Assembly (NCBI GenBank): GCA_045593405.1
Contig: JAZNWN010000023.1
Coordinates: 1-64,000 of the forward strand
From: UMGS1933 sp045593405
GTDB taxonomy: Bacteria; Bacillota; Clostridia; TANB77; CAG-508
DNA: 64,000 nt
Reading direction: 5' to 3'
The translations under genes were made by a program, and so were the position numbers. Of this stretch, positions 54,493 through 63,067 are shown piece after piece (position 1 is the first letter of the stretch; every line of letters starts with the position of its first letter). The notes under the pieces are model-generated. The model did no database searches. It was not told the origin of the DNA and saw only the letters and a list, made by a program, of their open reading frames with translations.

Positions 54493-56223
54493 ATGATAAA
54501 AACACTTGCAAAATCAATTAGAGAATATAAAAAGCAAACAATTCTTACACCAATTTTTGTTGCACTAGAGGTAGTTATGGAGATTCTGATTCCATTTGTA
54601 ATGGCAAAATTGGTTGACTATGGAATATATGGAAATAATATGCCAATGATATACAAATTAGGCCTATTATTAATTTTATTAGTTATAGGCTCATTAACAT
54701 TTGGTGTACTTGCAGGAAAGTTTGCAGCAAAAGCTTCAACAGGGTTTGCTAAAAACTTAAGACAAGATATGTACTATAAAGTACAAGACTATTCATTTGA
54801 AAATATTGATAAATTTTCAACATCAAGTATAATAACAAGAATGACAACAGATGTAACCAATGTTCAACAAGCATTTCAAATGCTTACAAGAATTACATTT
54901 AGAGCACCATTAACATTAATATTTTCAATAATAATGTCAGTTGCAATAAATGCTAAATTATCTTTAGTATTTTTAGCATTAGTACCTTTTCTTGCAGTAG
55001 GATTATATTTTATAGCAACACATGCACATCCAATATTTGAAAAAGTATTTAAAACATACGATAAATTAAATAATGTAGTACAAGAAAATGTAAGAGGAAT
55101 TAGAGTTGTAAAATCTTATGTTTTAGAAGAAGAAGAGAAAGAAAAGTTTGGTAATGTTTCTAAAAGAATATATGAACTTTTTACTAAAGCAGAAAAATTA
55201 ATTGCATATAATTCACCATTAATGCAAATTGTAACATATACAGGGATGCTATTAATTTCATGGTTTGGAGCAAAATTAATTGTAGGAATAGGAGAACTAA
55301 CTACAGGTCAATTAATGAGTTTAATTACATATTCAATGCAAATTCTTACAAGTCTAATGATGATTTCGGTTGTACTTGTAATGCTTACAATATCTGCATC
55401 ATCAGCTGAAAGAATAGTAGAAATATTAAAAGAAGAACCAGCACTTAAAAATAGAGAAAATCCAATAATGAAAGTTAAAGATGGTTCAATTGAATTTGAA
55501 GATGTAAACTTTAGTTATGTTGGAGATAAAGATAAAACATGTTTAAAAGATATAAATATTAAAATTGAATCTGGTGAAACAGTAGGAATTATAGGTGGGA
55601 CGGGAAGTTCTAAAACTACACTTATTCAACTTATACCAAGGCTGTATGATACAACAGTAGGGAAAGTTTTAGTTGGTGGAGTTGATGTAAGAGATTATGA
55701 TATAGAAACTTTAAGAAATGAAGTTGCAATAGTTCTTCAAAAAAATGTCCTATTTTCGGGAACTATAAAAGAAAACCTATGTTGGGGAAATAAAGAAGCA
55801 ACAGACGAAGAAATGATAAGAGTTTGTAAGCTAGCCCAAGCAGATGGATTTATAAATGAATTTCCTAAGAAATATGATACTTATATAGAGCAAGGTGGAA
55901 CTAATGTATCTGGAGGGCAAAAACAACGTTTGTGTATTGCGAGAGCACTACTTAAAAAACCTAAAATATTAATTTTAGATGATTCAACAAGTGCAGTAGA
56001 TACAAAAACAGATAAGTTAATTAGAAAAGCTCTTAAAGAAGAAATTCCAAACACAACTAAAATAATTATTGCACAAAGAATAGATTCTGTAAAAGATGCA
56101 GATAAAATAATTGTTTTAGACAATGGTAAAATAAACGGAATAGGAACACATAATGAATTAATGAAAACAAACGAAATATACAAAGAAGTATACACATCTC
56201 AAAGAAAAGGAGATGATGAATAA
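54493..56223 (+). CDS. ABC exporter half-transporter, degenerate ATP site subunit
   Basis: 576 residues. Six membrane segments occupy residues 15-300, then a nucleotide-binding domain: Walker A IIGGTGSSKTTL (Ser in place of the usual Gly before Lys), signature NVSGGQKQRLCIARALL, Walker B ILILDDSTSAVD with Asp instead of the catalytic Glu. That substitution marks the non-catalytic half of heterodimeric exporters (BmrC/LmrC-like). It overlaps the next gene, which encodes its partner. Substrate unknown, probably lipids or drugs. Confidence 0.88.
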   Translation: MIKTLAKSIREYKKQTILTPIFVALEVVMEILIPFVMAKLVDYGIYGNNMPMIYKLGLLLILLVIGSLTFGVLAGKFAAKASTGFAKNLRQDMYYKVQDYSFENIDKFSTSSIITRMTTDVTNVQQAFQMLTRITFRAPLTLIFSIIMSVAINAKLSLVFLALVPFLAVGLYFIATHAHPIFEKVFKTYDKLNNVVQENVRGIRVVKSYVLEEEEKEKFGNVSKRIYELFTKAEKLIAYNSPLMQIVTYTGMLLISWFGAKLIVGIGELTTGQLMSLITYSMQILTSLMMISVVLVMLTISASSAERIVEILKEEPALKNRENPIMKVKDGSIEFEDVNFSYVGDKDKTCLKDINIKIESGETVGIIGGTGSSKTTLIQLIPRLYDTTVGKVLVGGVDVRDYDIETLRNEVAIVLQKNVLFSGTIKENLCWGNKEATDEEMIRVCKLAQADGFINEFPKKYDTYIEQGGTNVSGGQKQRLCIARALLKKPKILILDDSTSAVDTKTDKLIRKALKEEIPNTTKIIIAQRIDSVKDADKIIVLDNGKINGIGTHNELMKTNEIYKEVYTSQRKGDDE

Positions 56224-58124
56224 TGGCTATGCCACCGAGAGGACCAAGAAATGTTGGTTATACTAAACAAAAAATAAATAAAGACACCTTAAAAAGATTA
56301 TTAAAATATATTACAGTAGACTATAAAAAAACACTAATATTTGTAATTATATGTATTGTATTAAGTTCAATTGCAAGTGTTGCAGGTTCGCTTTTTATAG
56401 AAATTTTAATAGATGATTATATTACACCTTTACTTGGTGTTGAAAATCCAGAATTTACAGGACTTTTAAAAGTAATATTTATAATGGCAATAATATATTT
56501 GATAGGAATACTTGCGAACTTTTCATATAATAGAAAAATGATAAAAATATCACAAGGTGTATTAAAAAAAATTAGGGATGAAATGTTTTCTAAAATGCAA
56601 CATTTACCAATAAAATATTTCGATACACATACACATGGAGATATAATGAGCCATTACACAAACGATACAGATACTCTAAGACAGATGATAGCTCAAAGTG
56701 TGCCCAATATAATATCTTCAGTAATTACAATAGTTGCAGTATTTTGTGCAATGGTATATTTAAATATTTATATGACTATTTTAGTAATAGCGGTTGTAAT
56801 ACTTATGCTATTTATAGTAGCTAAAATAGGAGGAAATGCATCAGAGTATTTTATAAAGCAACAACAGTCTATTGCTAAAGAAAATGGTTATATAGAAGAA
56901 ATGATAAATGGACAAAAGGTAGTAAAAGTATTTTGTCATGAAGAAGAGGCAAAAACAGAATTTGATAAAATAAATGATGAGTTATGTGAGGCATCAACAA
57001 AAGCAAATACATTTGCAAATATTTTAATGCCAATAATGGGAAATTTAGGACATTTGCAATATGTTTTAGTCGCCATGATAGGAGGAACTTTAGCAATAAA
57101 AGGAATTGGAGGAGTAACAGTTGGAATAATTGCTTCATTCTTACAATTAAGTAAGAGTTTTACAATGCCAATATCACAGGTGTCTCAACAATTAAATTCA
57201 ATTATAATGGCATTGGCTGGTGCAGAAAGAATATTTAAGCTAATAGATGAAAATCCAGAACAAGATGAAGGATATGTAACATTAGTTAATGCAAAATATA
57301 TTGATGGAGTATTAACAGAAGTTCCGCAAAGAACAGGAACTTGGGCATGGAAACATCCTCATAAAGATGGAACATTAACATATGAAGAATTAAAAGGACA
57401 TGTAGAATTCTTTGATGTAGATTTTGGATATGAACCTGAAAAAATAGTTTTACATGATATTTCTTTATATGCGAAACCAGGGCAAAAGATAGCATTTGTA
57501 GGTGCAACTGGAGCTGGAAAAACAACAATTACAAACTTAATTAATAGATTTTATGATATTGAAGATGGAAAAATAAGATATGACGGAATAAATATTAATA
57601 AAATAAAAAAGGATGATTTAAGACGTTCACTTGGAATAGTTCTTCAAGATACAAACCTTTTTACAGGAACAATAAAGGATAATATAAAATATGGAAAATT
57701 AAATGCAACAGATGAAGAGGTTATAAATGCAGCAAAACTTGCAAATGCACATGACTTTATAATGAGACTTCCAAATGGATATGACACAGAGCTTGTATCA
57801 AATGGAACAAATCTATCTCAAGGGCAAAGACAATTACTTGCAATTGCAAGAGCAGCAATATCAGACCCACCAGTAATGATACTAGACGAAGCAACTTCTA
57901 GCATAGATACTCGTACAGAAAAATTAGTTTCAAGTGGAATGGATAAACTAATGGAAGGAAGAACAGTATTTGTAATAGCACATAGACTATCAACAATACA
58001 AAATGCAAAAGCAATAATGGTGTTAGAAGATGGTAGAATAATAGAAAGAGGAGAACACGATGAATTAATAAAACAAAAGGGAAGATATTATGAGTTGTAC
58101 ACAGGAGCATTTGAATTAGAATAA
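56223..58124 (+). CDS. ABC exporter half-transporter, catalytic subunit
   Basis: 633 residues; ATG overlaps the previous stop. Membrane domain at residues 30-330, an extra loop around 345-390 (LVNAKYIDGVLTEVPQRTGT), then Walker A FVGATGAGKTTI, signature LSQGQRQLLAIARAAI and Walker B VMILDEATSSID with catalytic Glu. Together with the preceding subunit it forms a heterodimeric exporter with one active ATP site. Confidence 0.9.
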   Translation: MAMPPRGPRNVGYTKQKINKDTLKRLLKYITVDYKKTLIFVIICIVLSSIASVAGSLFIEILIDDYITPLLGVENPEFTGLLKVIFIMAIIYLIGILANFSYNRKMIKISQGVLKKIRDEMFSKMQHLPIKYFDTHTHGDIMSHYTNDTDTLRQMIAQSVPNIISSVITIVAVFCAMVYLNIYMTILVIAVVILMLFIVAKIGGNASEYFIKQQQSIAKENGYIEEMINGQKVVKVFCHEEEAKTEFDKINDELCEASTKANTFANILMPIMGNLGHLQYVLVAMIGGTLAIKGIGGVTVGIIASFLQLSKSFTMPISQVSQQLNSIIMALAGAERIFKLIDENPEQDEGYVTLVNAKYIDGVLTEVPQRTGTWAWKHPHKDGTLTYEELKGHVEFFDVDFGYEPEKIVLHDISLYAKPGQKIAFVGATGAGKTTITNLINRFYDIEDGKIRYDGININKIKKDDLRRSLGIVLQDTNLFTGTIKDNIKYGKLNATDEEVINAAKLANAHDFIMRLPNGYDTELVSNGTNLSQGQRQLLAIARAAISDPPVMILDEATSSIDTRTEKLVSSGMDKLMEGRTVFVIAHRLSTIQNAKAIMVLEDGRIIERGEHDELIKQKGRYYELYTGAFELE

Positions 58125-58160
58125 AAACTTTGAAAATGATGTTTGATTGATAAATAAAAA

Positions 58161-58190
58161 TGTAGGGACGTATGATTATGTCCCTACATT
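58161..58190. terminator. Palindrome acting as bidirectional terminator
   Basis: TGTAGGGAC-gtatgattat-GTCCCTACA followed by TTTTTAT, between the ABC operon and the convergent udk gene; belongs to the GTAGGG palindrome family. Confidence 0.7.
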
Positions 58191-58191
58191 T

Positions 58192-58806
58192 TTATATTAT
58201 ACTTCTAATTTTTTCAATAATCATATTTAATGCAACTTGGTTATAACCACCTTCTGGAACAATTATATCAGCATATTTTTTACTTGGTTCAACAAATTGC
58301 TCGTGCATTGGCTTAACTGTTGTACAATATTGTTCAACAACAGATGGAACAGTACGTCCACGTTCTTCTACATCTCTTAAAAGTCTTCTAATGAAACGAA
58401 TATCTGCATCAGTATCAACAAATATTTTTATATCCATCATATCTCTTAAAGCTTTATTTTCAAATATTAGTATTCCTTCTACAATAATAACTTTTTTAGG
58501 AACAACTTCATATGTTTCTTTTTCTCTTAAATGTTTAACAAAAGAGTAACTAGGTCTTCTAATAGTTTCACCATTTTTTAATTTATTAACATGTTCTATA
58601 AGTAAATTTGTTTCAAATGCATCTGGATGATCATAATTTAATTTTACTCTTTCTTCAAAAGGTAAATTATCATTACTTTTGTAATAGTAGTCATGAGAAA
58701 GCATAGAAATATTGTTCTGAAATTCCTTTTTTATATTTTCTGCAAGTGTGCTTTTACCTGAACCAGTACCACCTGCAATACCTATTATAATTGGCTTATG
58801 TTCCAT
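58192..58806 (-). CDS. udk: Uridine kinase
   Basis: 204 residues; I chose the ATG at 58806 because GGAGGT lies just before it. P-loop GIAGGTGSGKSTLAENI, then SHDYYYKSNDNLPF, the substrate-binding YDHPDAF and RRPSYSF, and FVDTDADIRFIRRLLRD. It phosphorylates uridine and cytidine in pyrimidine salvage. Length and motifs are typical. Confidence 0.94.
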   Translation of the reverse strand: MEHKPIIIGIAGGTGSGKSTLAENIKKEFQNNISMLSHDYYYKSNDNLPFEERVKLNYDHPDAFETNLLIEHVNKLKNGETIRRPSYSFVKHLREKETYEVVPKKVIIVEGILIFENKALRDMMDIKIFVDTDADIRFIRRLLRDVEERGRTVPSVVEQYCTTVKPMHEQFVEPSKKYADIIVPEGGYNQVALNMIIEKIRSII

Positions 58807-58968
58807 AAATGTACCTCCATAATACACATTTAATATATTTTAAACCAAAATTCGAACAAATGCAATAAAAAATGACAAAAAACTATATATGAAAAATAAA
58901 TCTAATAAAAACTATTATAGACAAACTTAAAAAAAAGTAATAAAATAATAATATTGGAGGACATATAA

Positions 58969-59319
58969 ATGATTCTAAAAGGTAAAGTGAAAAAAGGTTT
59001 AGGAAATGCAAACTTTTGGGTAAAAAAAATAGAAGAAAAATTTTATTTGAAAACAGGAATGAAATTATTCTATGGCACATTAAATGTAGAATTAGAAAAA
59101 CCTTATGAATTAAAAAATTATTGGATTATTAAAAAAGATGAATATGGTGGAGAACAAGATGTATATGTACAAAAGTGTAAAATTTTAAATCACAGTGCAT
59201 ATATAGTAAGATCAGAAAAAACAGCGCATAAATCTAATATAATAGAAATTGTATCAGACTTAAGTTTGAGAGAAAAATACAACCTAGAAGATAAAGATGG
59301 AATTAATGTAATTGTATAA
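58969..59319 (+). CDS. DUF120-type CTP-dependent riboflavin kinase-like protein
   Basis: 116 residues behind TTGGAGG. The pattern LKGKVKKGLGNANFWVKKIE, MKLFYGTLNVELEKPYEL and REKYNLEDKDGINVIV matches the DUF120 fold known from archaeal CTP-dependent riboflavin kinase. Bacterial members occur but are less studied. It may make FMN from riboflavin; the catalytic assignment is by similarity of motifs only. Confidence 0.7.
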   Translation: MILKGKVKKGLGNANFWVKKIEEKFYLKTGMKLFYGTLNVELEKPYELKNYWIIKKDEYGGEQDVYVQKCKILNHSAYIVRSEKTAHKSNIIEIVSDLSLREKYNLEDKDGINVIV

Positions 59320-59377
59320 AAATCTCGAATTTTGTCGTAAAAAAATGATAGACATTAACATAAAAATATGTTATAAA

Positions 59378-59412
59378 AAGAATGGGTAGTAAATCTTATC
59401 CATTCTTTTTAT
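59378..59412 (+). terminator. Rho-independent terminator
   Basis: AAGAATGGGTA...TATCCATTCTT followed by TTTAT. The rest of the gap to spoIIIAA (59413-59531) shows no gene; the operon promoter is expected there but I cannot place it. Confidence 0.75.
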
Positions 59413-59531
59413 ATTTAAATTCAAAGATGTTTAAAAAATCTAAATAAATTAAGATTCAAAAGTAAATATAGTTCTAATTTTATATTACTTAGCATATATT
59501 TAAATAAGGACATGCCTAAAAGGAGATATAT

Positions 59532-60457
59532 ATGCTTTACGATATTTTTAATTTTTTTTCAAAGAATATTTCCCAAAAATTAAAAGAAGTCATAAAAACA
59601 GAAAACGAAATAAATTTTTTAGAAGAGATAAGAATTAGAAATCATCAAAATATTATTTTAAATTTTAATTCTAAGGAAAAATTTATAAGTTATAAAGTAA
59701 CATCAAAAGATATATTAGAAACCCTGCAAAATATTTGTGAAAATTCCATTTATGCATATCAAAAAGAAATATGTGAGGGTTATATAACAATTAAAGGAGG
59801 TCATAGAATTGGAATAACAGGAAACTGTGTTATAGAAAATAATAAAGTTATTAATATTAGTTACATATCAAGTTTAAATTTTAGAATTGCAAAACAAATA
59901 ATAGGGTGCAGTAATAGATTGCTAGAGCATATTATAAATAAAGAGGATAATATTGTTTATAATACATTAATTGTTTCACTTCCACGGAGCAGGAAAAACA
60001 ACTCTACTTAGAGATATTGTAAGGAATATTAGCAATGGAAATGAAAATTTAGATGGTTTAACTGTAGGACTTGTAGATGAAAGAGGAGAGATTTGCGCAA
60101 TGTATAAAGGAGAGGCGCAAAATGATATTGGATGTAGAACAGACGTATTATCTAACATTCCTAAGGCAATAGGAATGAGAATGCTAATTAGAAGCATGGC
60201 ACCGCAAGTAGTTGTAGCAGATGAAATTGGAAGTAATGATGACATTATTGCTATTAGAGAAGCGATGTGCTCACGGAATAAAAGGAATATTTACTGCTCA
60301 TGGAGCAAGTCTCAGAGAACTTTACTTAAACAAACATTTAAAAGAATTATTAGATAATTATATTTTTGAAAGAATTATATTTTTAAAACCAAGAGGAAAA
60401 AGAGGAGAGATAGAAGAGATAATTTCTCTGCAAAAAGAGAGTTTGGAATATATATAG
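59532..60457 (+). CDS. spoIIIAA: SpoIIIAA, sporulation ATPase (needs two +1 shifts, 59985 and 60274)
   Basis: About 307 residues after two shifts, the normal family length. The N-terminal region includes CEGYITIKGGHRIGITGNCV. The first shift restores Walker A, LPPGAGKTTL-type (here LP-GAGKTTLLRD); next come GLVDERGEI (Walker B) and RMLIRSMAPQVVVADEIG. The second shift gives AMCS-G-IKGIFTAHG. It is the cytoplasmic ATPase of the SpoIIIA-SpoIIQ channel linking mother cell and forespore. Without shifts three fragments result. Confidence 0.9.
59985..59988 (+). other. CGG +1 recoding site 9 (SpoIIIAA Walker A)
   Basis: Context CCA-CGG-AGC. The +1 frame gives P-G-AGKTTLLRD. An arginine or a frame break here would destroy the ATP site. 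Confidence 0.93.
60274..60277 (+). other. CGG +1 recoding site 10 (SpoIIIAA, second)
   Basis: Context TCA-CGG-AAT. The +1 frame gives MCS-G-IKGIFTAHGASL and continues to the stop at 60457. Confidence 0.92.
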
Positions 60458-60492
60458 TATTATTATTTGTAAAGATAAATTAATTATAAATC

Positions 60493-60512
60493 GTAGGGGC
60501 GCTAGCCCCTAC
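60493..60512. repeat. GC-rich palindrome
   Basis: GTAGGGGC-gcta-GCCCCTAC in the spoIIIAA-spoIIIAB gap. Confidence 0.7.
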
Positions 60513-60557
60513 ATTACACGCATAAGAAATATATAAATTTAAATAGAGGTGAAAATC

Positions 60558-61067
60558 ATGTTAGGATTAAAAATAATAATATACTCTTGCATATTCTTAT
60601 CCAGCTCTGCAATAGGAGTATTAATTTCAAGAAAATATGAGGAGAGAGTAAATGAATTAAAAGAATTTAAAAATGCATTAAATATGTTTAAAACAAAAAT
60701 AAAGTTTACATATGAACCCATACCAGAAATTTTTGAACAAATATCAAGTCAAATTGAGTCAAATACAGGAAAAATATTTAAACTTGCAAGTAGCAATATG
60801 GAAGTACTAACAGCTGGAGATGCATGGAGTTTAGCTGTAGATACAGATATTTTAAGTATAAATCAAGAAGATAAGAATATTTTAAAAAATCTAAGCAAGC
60901 TTTTAGGACAAACAGATGTAGAAGGGCAAATTAATCAAATAGAATTAACAGCTAAATTCTTAGATGAGCAAATAGTAAAAGCAGAGCAAGAAAGAATAAA
61001 GTGTGAGAAGATGTATAGAACATTAGGAATGGTAATAGGTTTGGCAATTGTAATTATATTAATGTAA
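60558..61067 (+). CDS. spoIIIAB: SpoIIIAB
   Basis: 169 residues from ATG 60558 behind GAGGTG. Short N-terminal hydrophobic segment (IIIYSCIFLSSSAIGVLI), long helical middle, and C-terminal membrane segment (MVIGLAIVIILM). The helical middle includes the conserved LSKLLGQTDVEGQINQI. It is a membrane component of the SpoIIIA channel with a fold like type II secretion GspF. Intact. Confidence 0.9.
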   Translation: MLGLKIIIYSCIFLSSSAIGVLISRKYEERVNELKEFKNALNMFKTKIKFTYEPIPEIFEQISSQIESNTGKIFKLASSNMEVLTAGDAWSLAVDTDILSINQEDKNILKNLSKLLGQTDVEGQINQIELTAKFLDEQIVKAEQERIKCEKMYRTLGMVIGLAIVIILM

Positions 61068-61081
61068 AAGATGGAGGCAAT

Positions 61082-61276
61082 ATGGATATAGAATTATTGT
61101 TTAAAATTGCAGCAATAGGGATTTTAGTTGCTGTTTTACACCAAGTATTAGTAAGAGCAGGAAGAGAAGATCAGGCAATGATGACAACACTTGCAGGTTT
61201 AGTAATAGTGCTAACTATGGTTATACGAGAAATTAGTACATTGTTTGAAACTGTAAGAACATTATTTAATTTATAA
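61082..61276 (+). CDS. spoIIIAC: SpoIIIAC
   Basis: 64 residues, two membrane segments (LLFKIAAIGILVAVLHQVLV and MTTLAGLVIVLTMVI) joined by RAGREDQA, exactly the SpoIIIAC pattern. Small integral membrane subunit of the mother cell-forespore channel. It begins 14 bases after spoIIIAB. Confidence 0.93.
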   Translation: MDIELLFKIAAIGILVAVLHQVLVRAGREDQAMMTTLAGLVIVLTMVIREISTLFETVRTLFNL

Positions 61277-61286
61277 ATAGATTATC

Positions 61287-61432
61287 TGCCGCATCTCGTC
61301 GGGGCTTATATATTTTATTTTTATCACTGCCCCATCCAAGAAAATGTAATTCACTACGTTCAAACATTTTCTAAGGCGGTCACCCCGGAGTCGTTCTAAA
61401 AATAAAATATATAAGTCCCTGCGTGCGGCTAA
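61287..61432. repeat. MITE-like inverted repeat inside the spoIIIA operon
   Basis: Arms GCCGCATCTCGTCGGGGCTTATATA...TATATAAGTCCCTGCGTGCGGC are imperfectly complementary, followed inward by TTTTATTTTTA/AAAAATAAAA and a central GAAAATGTAATT...CATTTTC hairpin. About 145 bp, no gene, between spoIIIAC and spoIIIAD which are normally adjacent. Confidence 0.7.
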
Positions 61433-61466
61433 ATGTACTAAACTGTACTAAAAAGTGGAGGGTGTA

Positions 61467-61853
61467 ATGGATATAATTAAAATCATAGGAATAGGCTTAA
61501 TTTCACTAATAATAATTATTATAGTCAAACAATATAGACCAGAATTTGCAACATACGTATCTATAATAGCAGGAATATTAATTATTACAGTTAGTTTGGA
61601 CAAACTTACAGGAATAATAAATATATTAACTACACTAAGCAATAAAACAGGAATTAATTCAGAATATTTAGGAATTCTTCTTAAGATAACAGGAATTGCA
61701 ATACTTACAGAATTTGCAGTAAGTGTTTGTAATGATGCAGGAGAAAGTGCTATTGCTACAAAAATAGATTTAGGAGGAAAAATAATTATAATTAGTATTT
61801 CAATACCAATAATAGTTGCTTTATTAGAATTAATAATAGAAATATTACCTTAA
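61467..61853 (+). CDS. spoIIIAD: SpoIIIAD
   Basis: 128 residues from ATG 61467 behind GGAGGG. Hydrophobic with the family landmarks KQYRPEFATYVSIIAGILII and LLKITGIAILTEFAVSVCND, then AGESAIATKIDLGGK. Integral membrane subunit of the SpoIIIA channel. Intact, normal length. Confidence 0.93.
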   Translation: MDIIKIIGIGLISLIIIIIVKQYRPEFATYVSIIAGILIITVSLDKLTGIINILTTLSNKTGINSEYLGILLKITGIAILTEFAVSVCNDAGESAIATKIDLGGKIIIISISIPIIVALLELIIEILP

Positions 61854-61888
61854 AATAAATATTATTAAATTCTGGGTATGGGGGACAA

Positions 61889-63047
61889 ATGTGTAAAAAA
61901 ATAATAATAGTTTTTTTTATAATTATCATGCTTCCTAGTAGTATACAAGCCACAGATACAATAATAGAATCACAATTAGATGCATTAAATTTATCGTCTT
62001 TTATAGAAGAAGGAGAAAAATACACAAAAGATATTTTTAAAGATGTAGAAATAGAAGAGGTTTTAAAATCTGCAATATCAGGAGCAATTAACACAAGAAC
62101 AATGTATTCCAGTATTTTAAGCTTGTTTGGAGATGAAATAGTCTCTTCAATAACAATTATTGGAGGAATACTTGCTATTATTGTAGTACATGCTATTTTA
62201 AAAAATATAGGAGAGAACATAGGAAATAACAACATTTCGCAAGTGGCTTATTATGTAGAGTATATACTTATTGTAGCATTAGTAATGACAAGCTTTACAA
62301 ATGTTATAGATATGGTTAAGACAACAATTACAAATATAGTTGGATACATAAACATACTAATACCATTGCTTTTGGCGTTAATTATGACAACAGGAACAGC
62401 AGTTACAGCAAGTGTTATACAGCCTGTCATTTTAGGAATAATAGTTTTCATAGGAAATGGAATTACGCTATATATTTTACCAATACTTCTTATATCAACT
62501 GTACTTGGAATAGTATCAAATCTTTCTGATAAAATTCAAATAGGAAAATTATCTAAAATGTTAAAGTCAAGCATAGTTTGGGTATTAGGTTTTATACTTA
62601 CGATGTTTGTTAGCATTCTTTCGTTGGAGGGCACATTAACTAGTAGCGTTGATGGGCTAACAATAAAAGGATTAAAAACAGCAAGTAGTACTTTTATTCC
62701 TGTAGTAGGTAAAGTATTAGGGGATTCTGTAGATACTGTACTTCGGAGCGACTTCAGTTATAAAAAATGCAGTGGGAATAGTCGGGATAGTAGTAATAAT
62801 AGGAATATGTGCAATTCCAATTATAAAACTTACAGTGTTAACATTACTTTATAATTTTTCAGCAGCAATAGCAGAACCATTAGCAGATAAAAAAATAGTA
62901 AATGTACTTGAACAAATAGCAGGAACATTTAAGGTTTTACTTGCAATAATGTTTTGCATAGCAGCTTTACTAATAATAGGTATTGCTATAATACTTAAGA
63001 TTTCAAATACTGGGCTGATGTTGCGGATGAATTATTTAATAAAGTAG
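61889..63047 (+). CDS. spoIIIAE: SpoIIIAE (needs +1 shift at 62744)
   Basis: About 385 residues. A signal peptide (IIIVFFIIIMLPSSIQATDT) is followed by a soluble region and multiple membrane segments (SITIIGGILAIIVVHAILKN, PVILGIIVFIGNGITLYI). FILTMFVSILSLEGTLTSSV is followed by the conserved FIPVVGKVLGDSVDTVL. The shift continues it as GATSVIKNAVGIVGIVVIIG. Zero-frame reading stops at 62854. A further in-phase CGG at 63024 lies seven codons before the stop; in +1 it would end MLG-stop at 63030. Confidence 0.9.
62744..62747 (+). other. CGG +1 recoding site 11 (SpoIIIAE)
   Basis: Context CTT-CGG-AGC. The +1 frame gives DTVL-G-ATSVIKNAVGIVG. Confidence 0.92.
63024..63027 (+). other. In-phase CGG near the SpoIIIAE stop
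   Basis: Context TTG-CGG-ATG. The +1 frame gives Leu-Gly-stop at once; the zero frame gives RMNYLIK-stop. Confidence 0.5.
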
Positions 63048-63067
63048 GATGTGTGAGGTGAAAACTA

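Noticed and set aside
2774..63027. Simple codon reassignment of CGG to another amino acid
   Set aside because: A reassigned triplet would keep the frame. At all eleven internal sites the frame must change by one base, so reassignment alone cannot explain them.
2774..63027. Classical programmed frameshift signals (slippery heptamer, internal Shine-Dalgarno, downstream pseudoknot)
   Set aside because: The preceding codons are too varied to re-pair in +1, and I see no common upstream or downstream element. Only the CGG is shared.
2774..63027. Pseudogenisation or random sequencing insertions
   Set aside because: Not excluded without reads, but disfavoured: always the same base, always before an in-phase GGN, with otherwise intact frames, including essential-looking genes, and no insertions in other phases.
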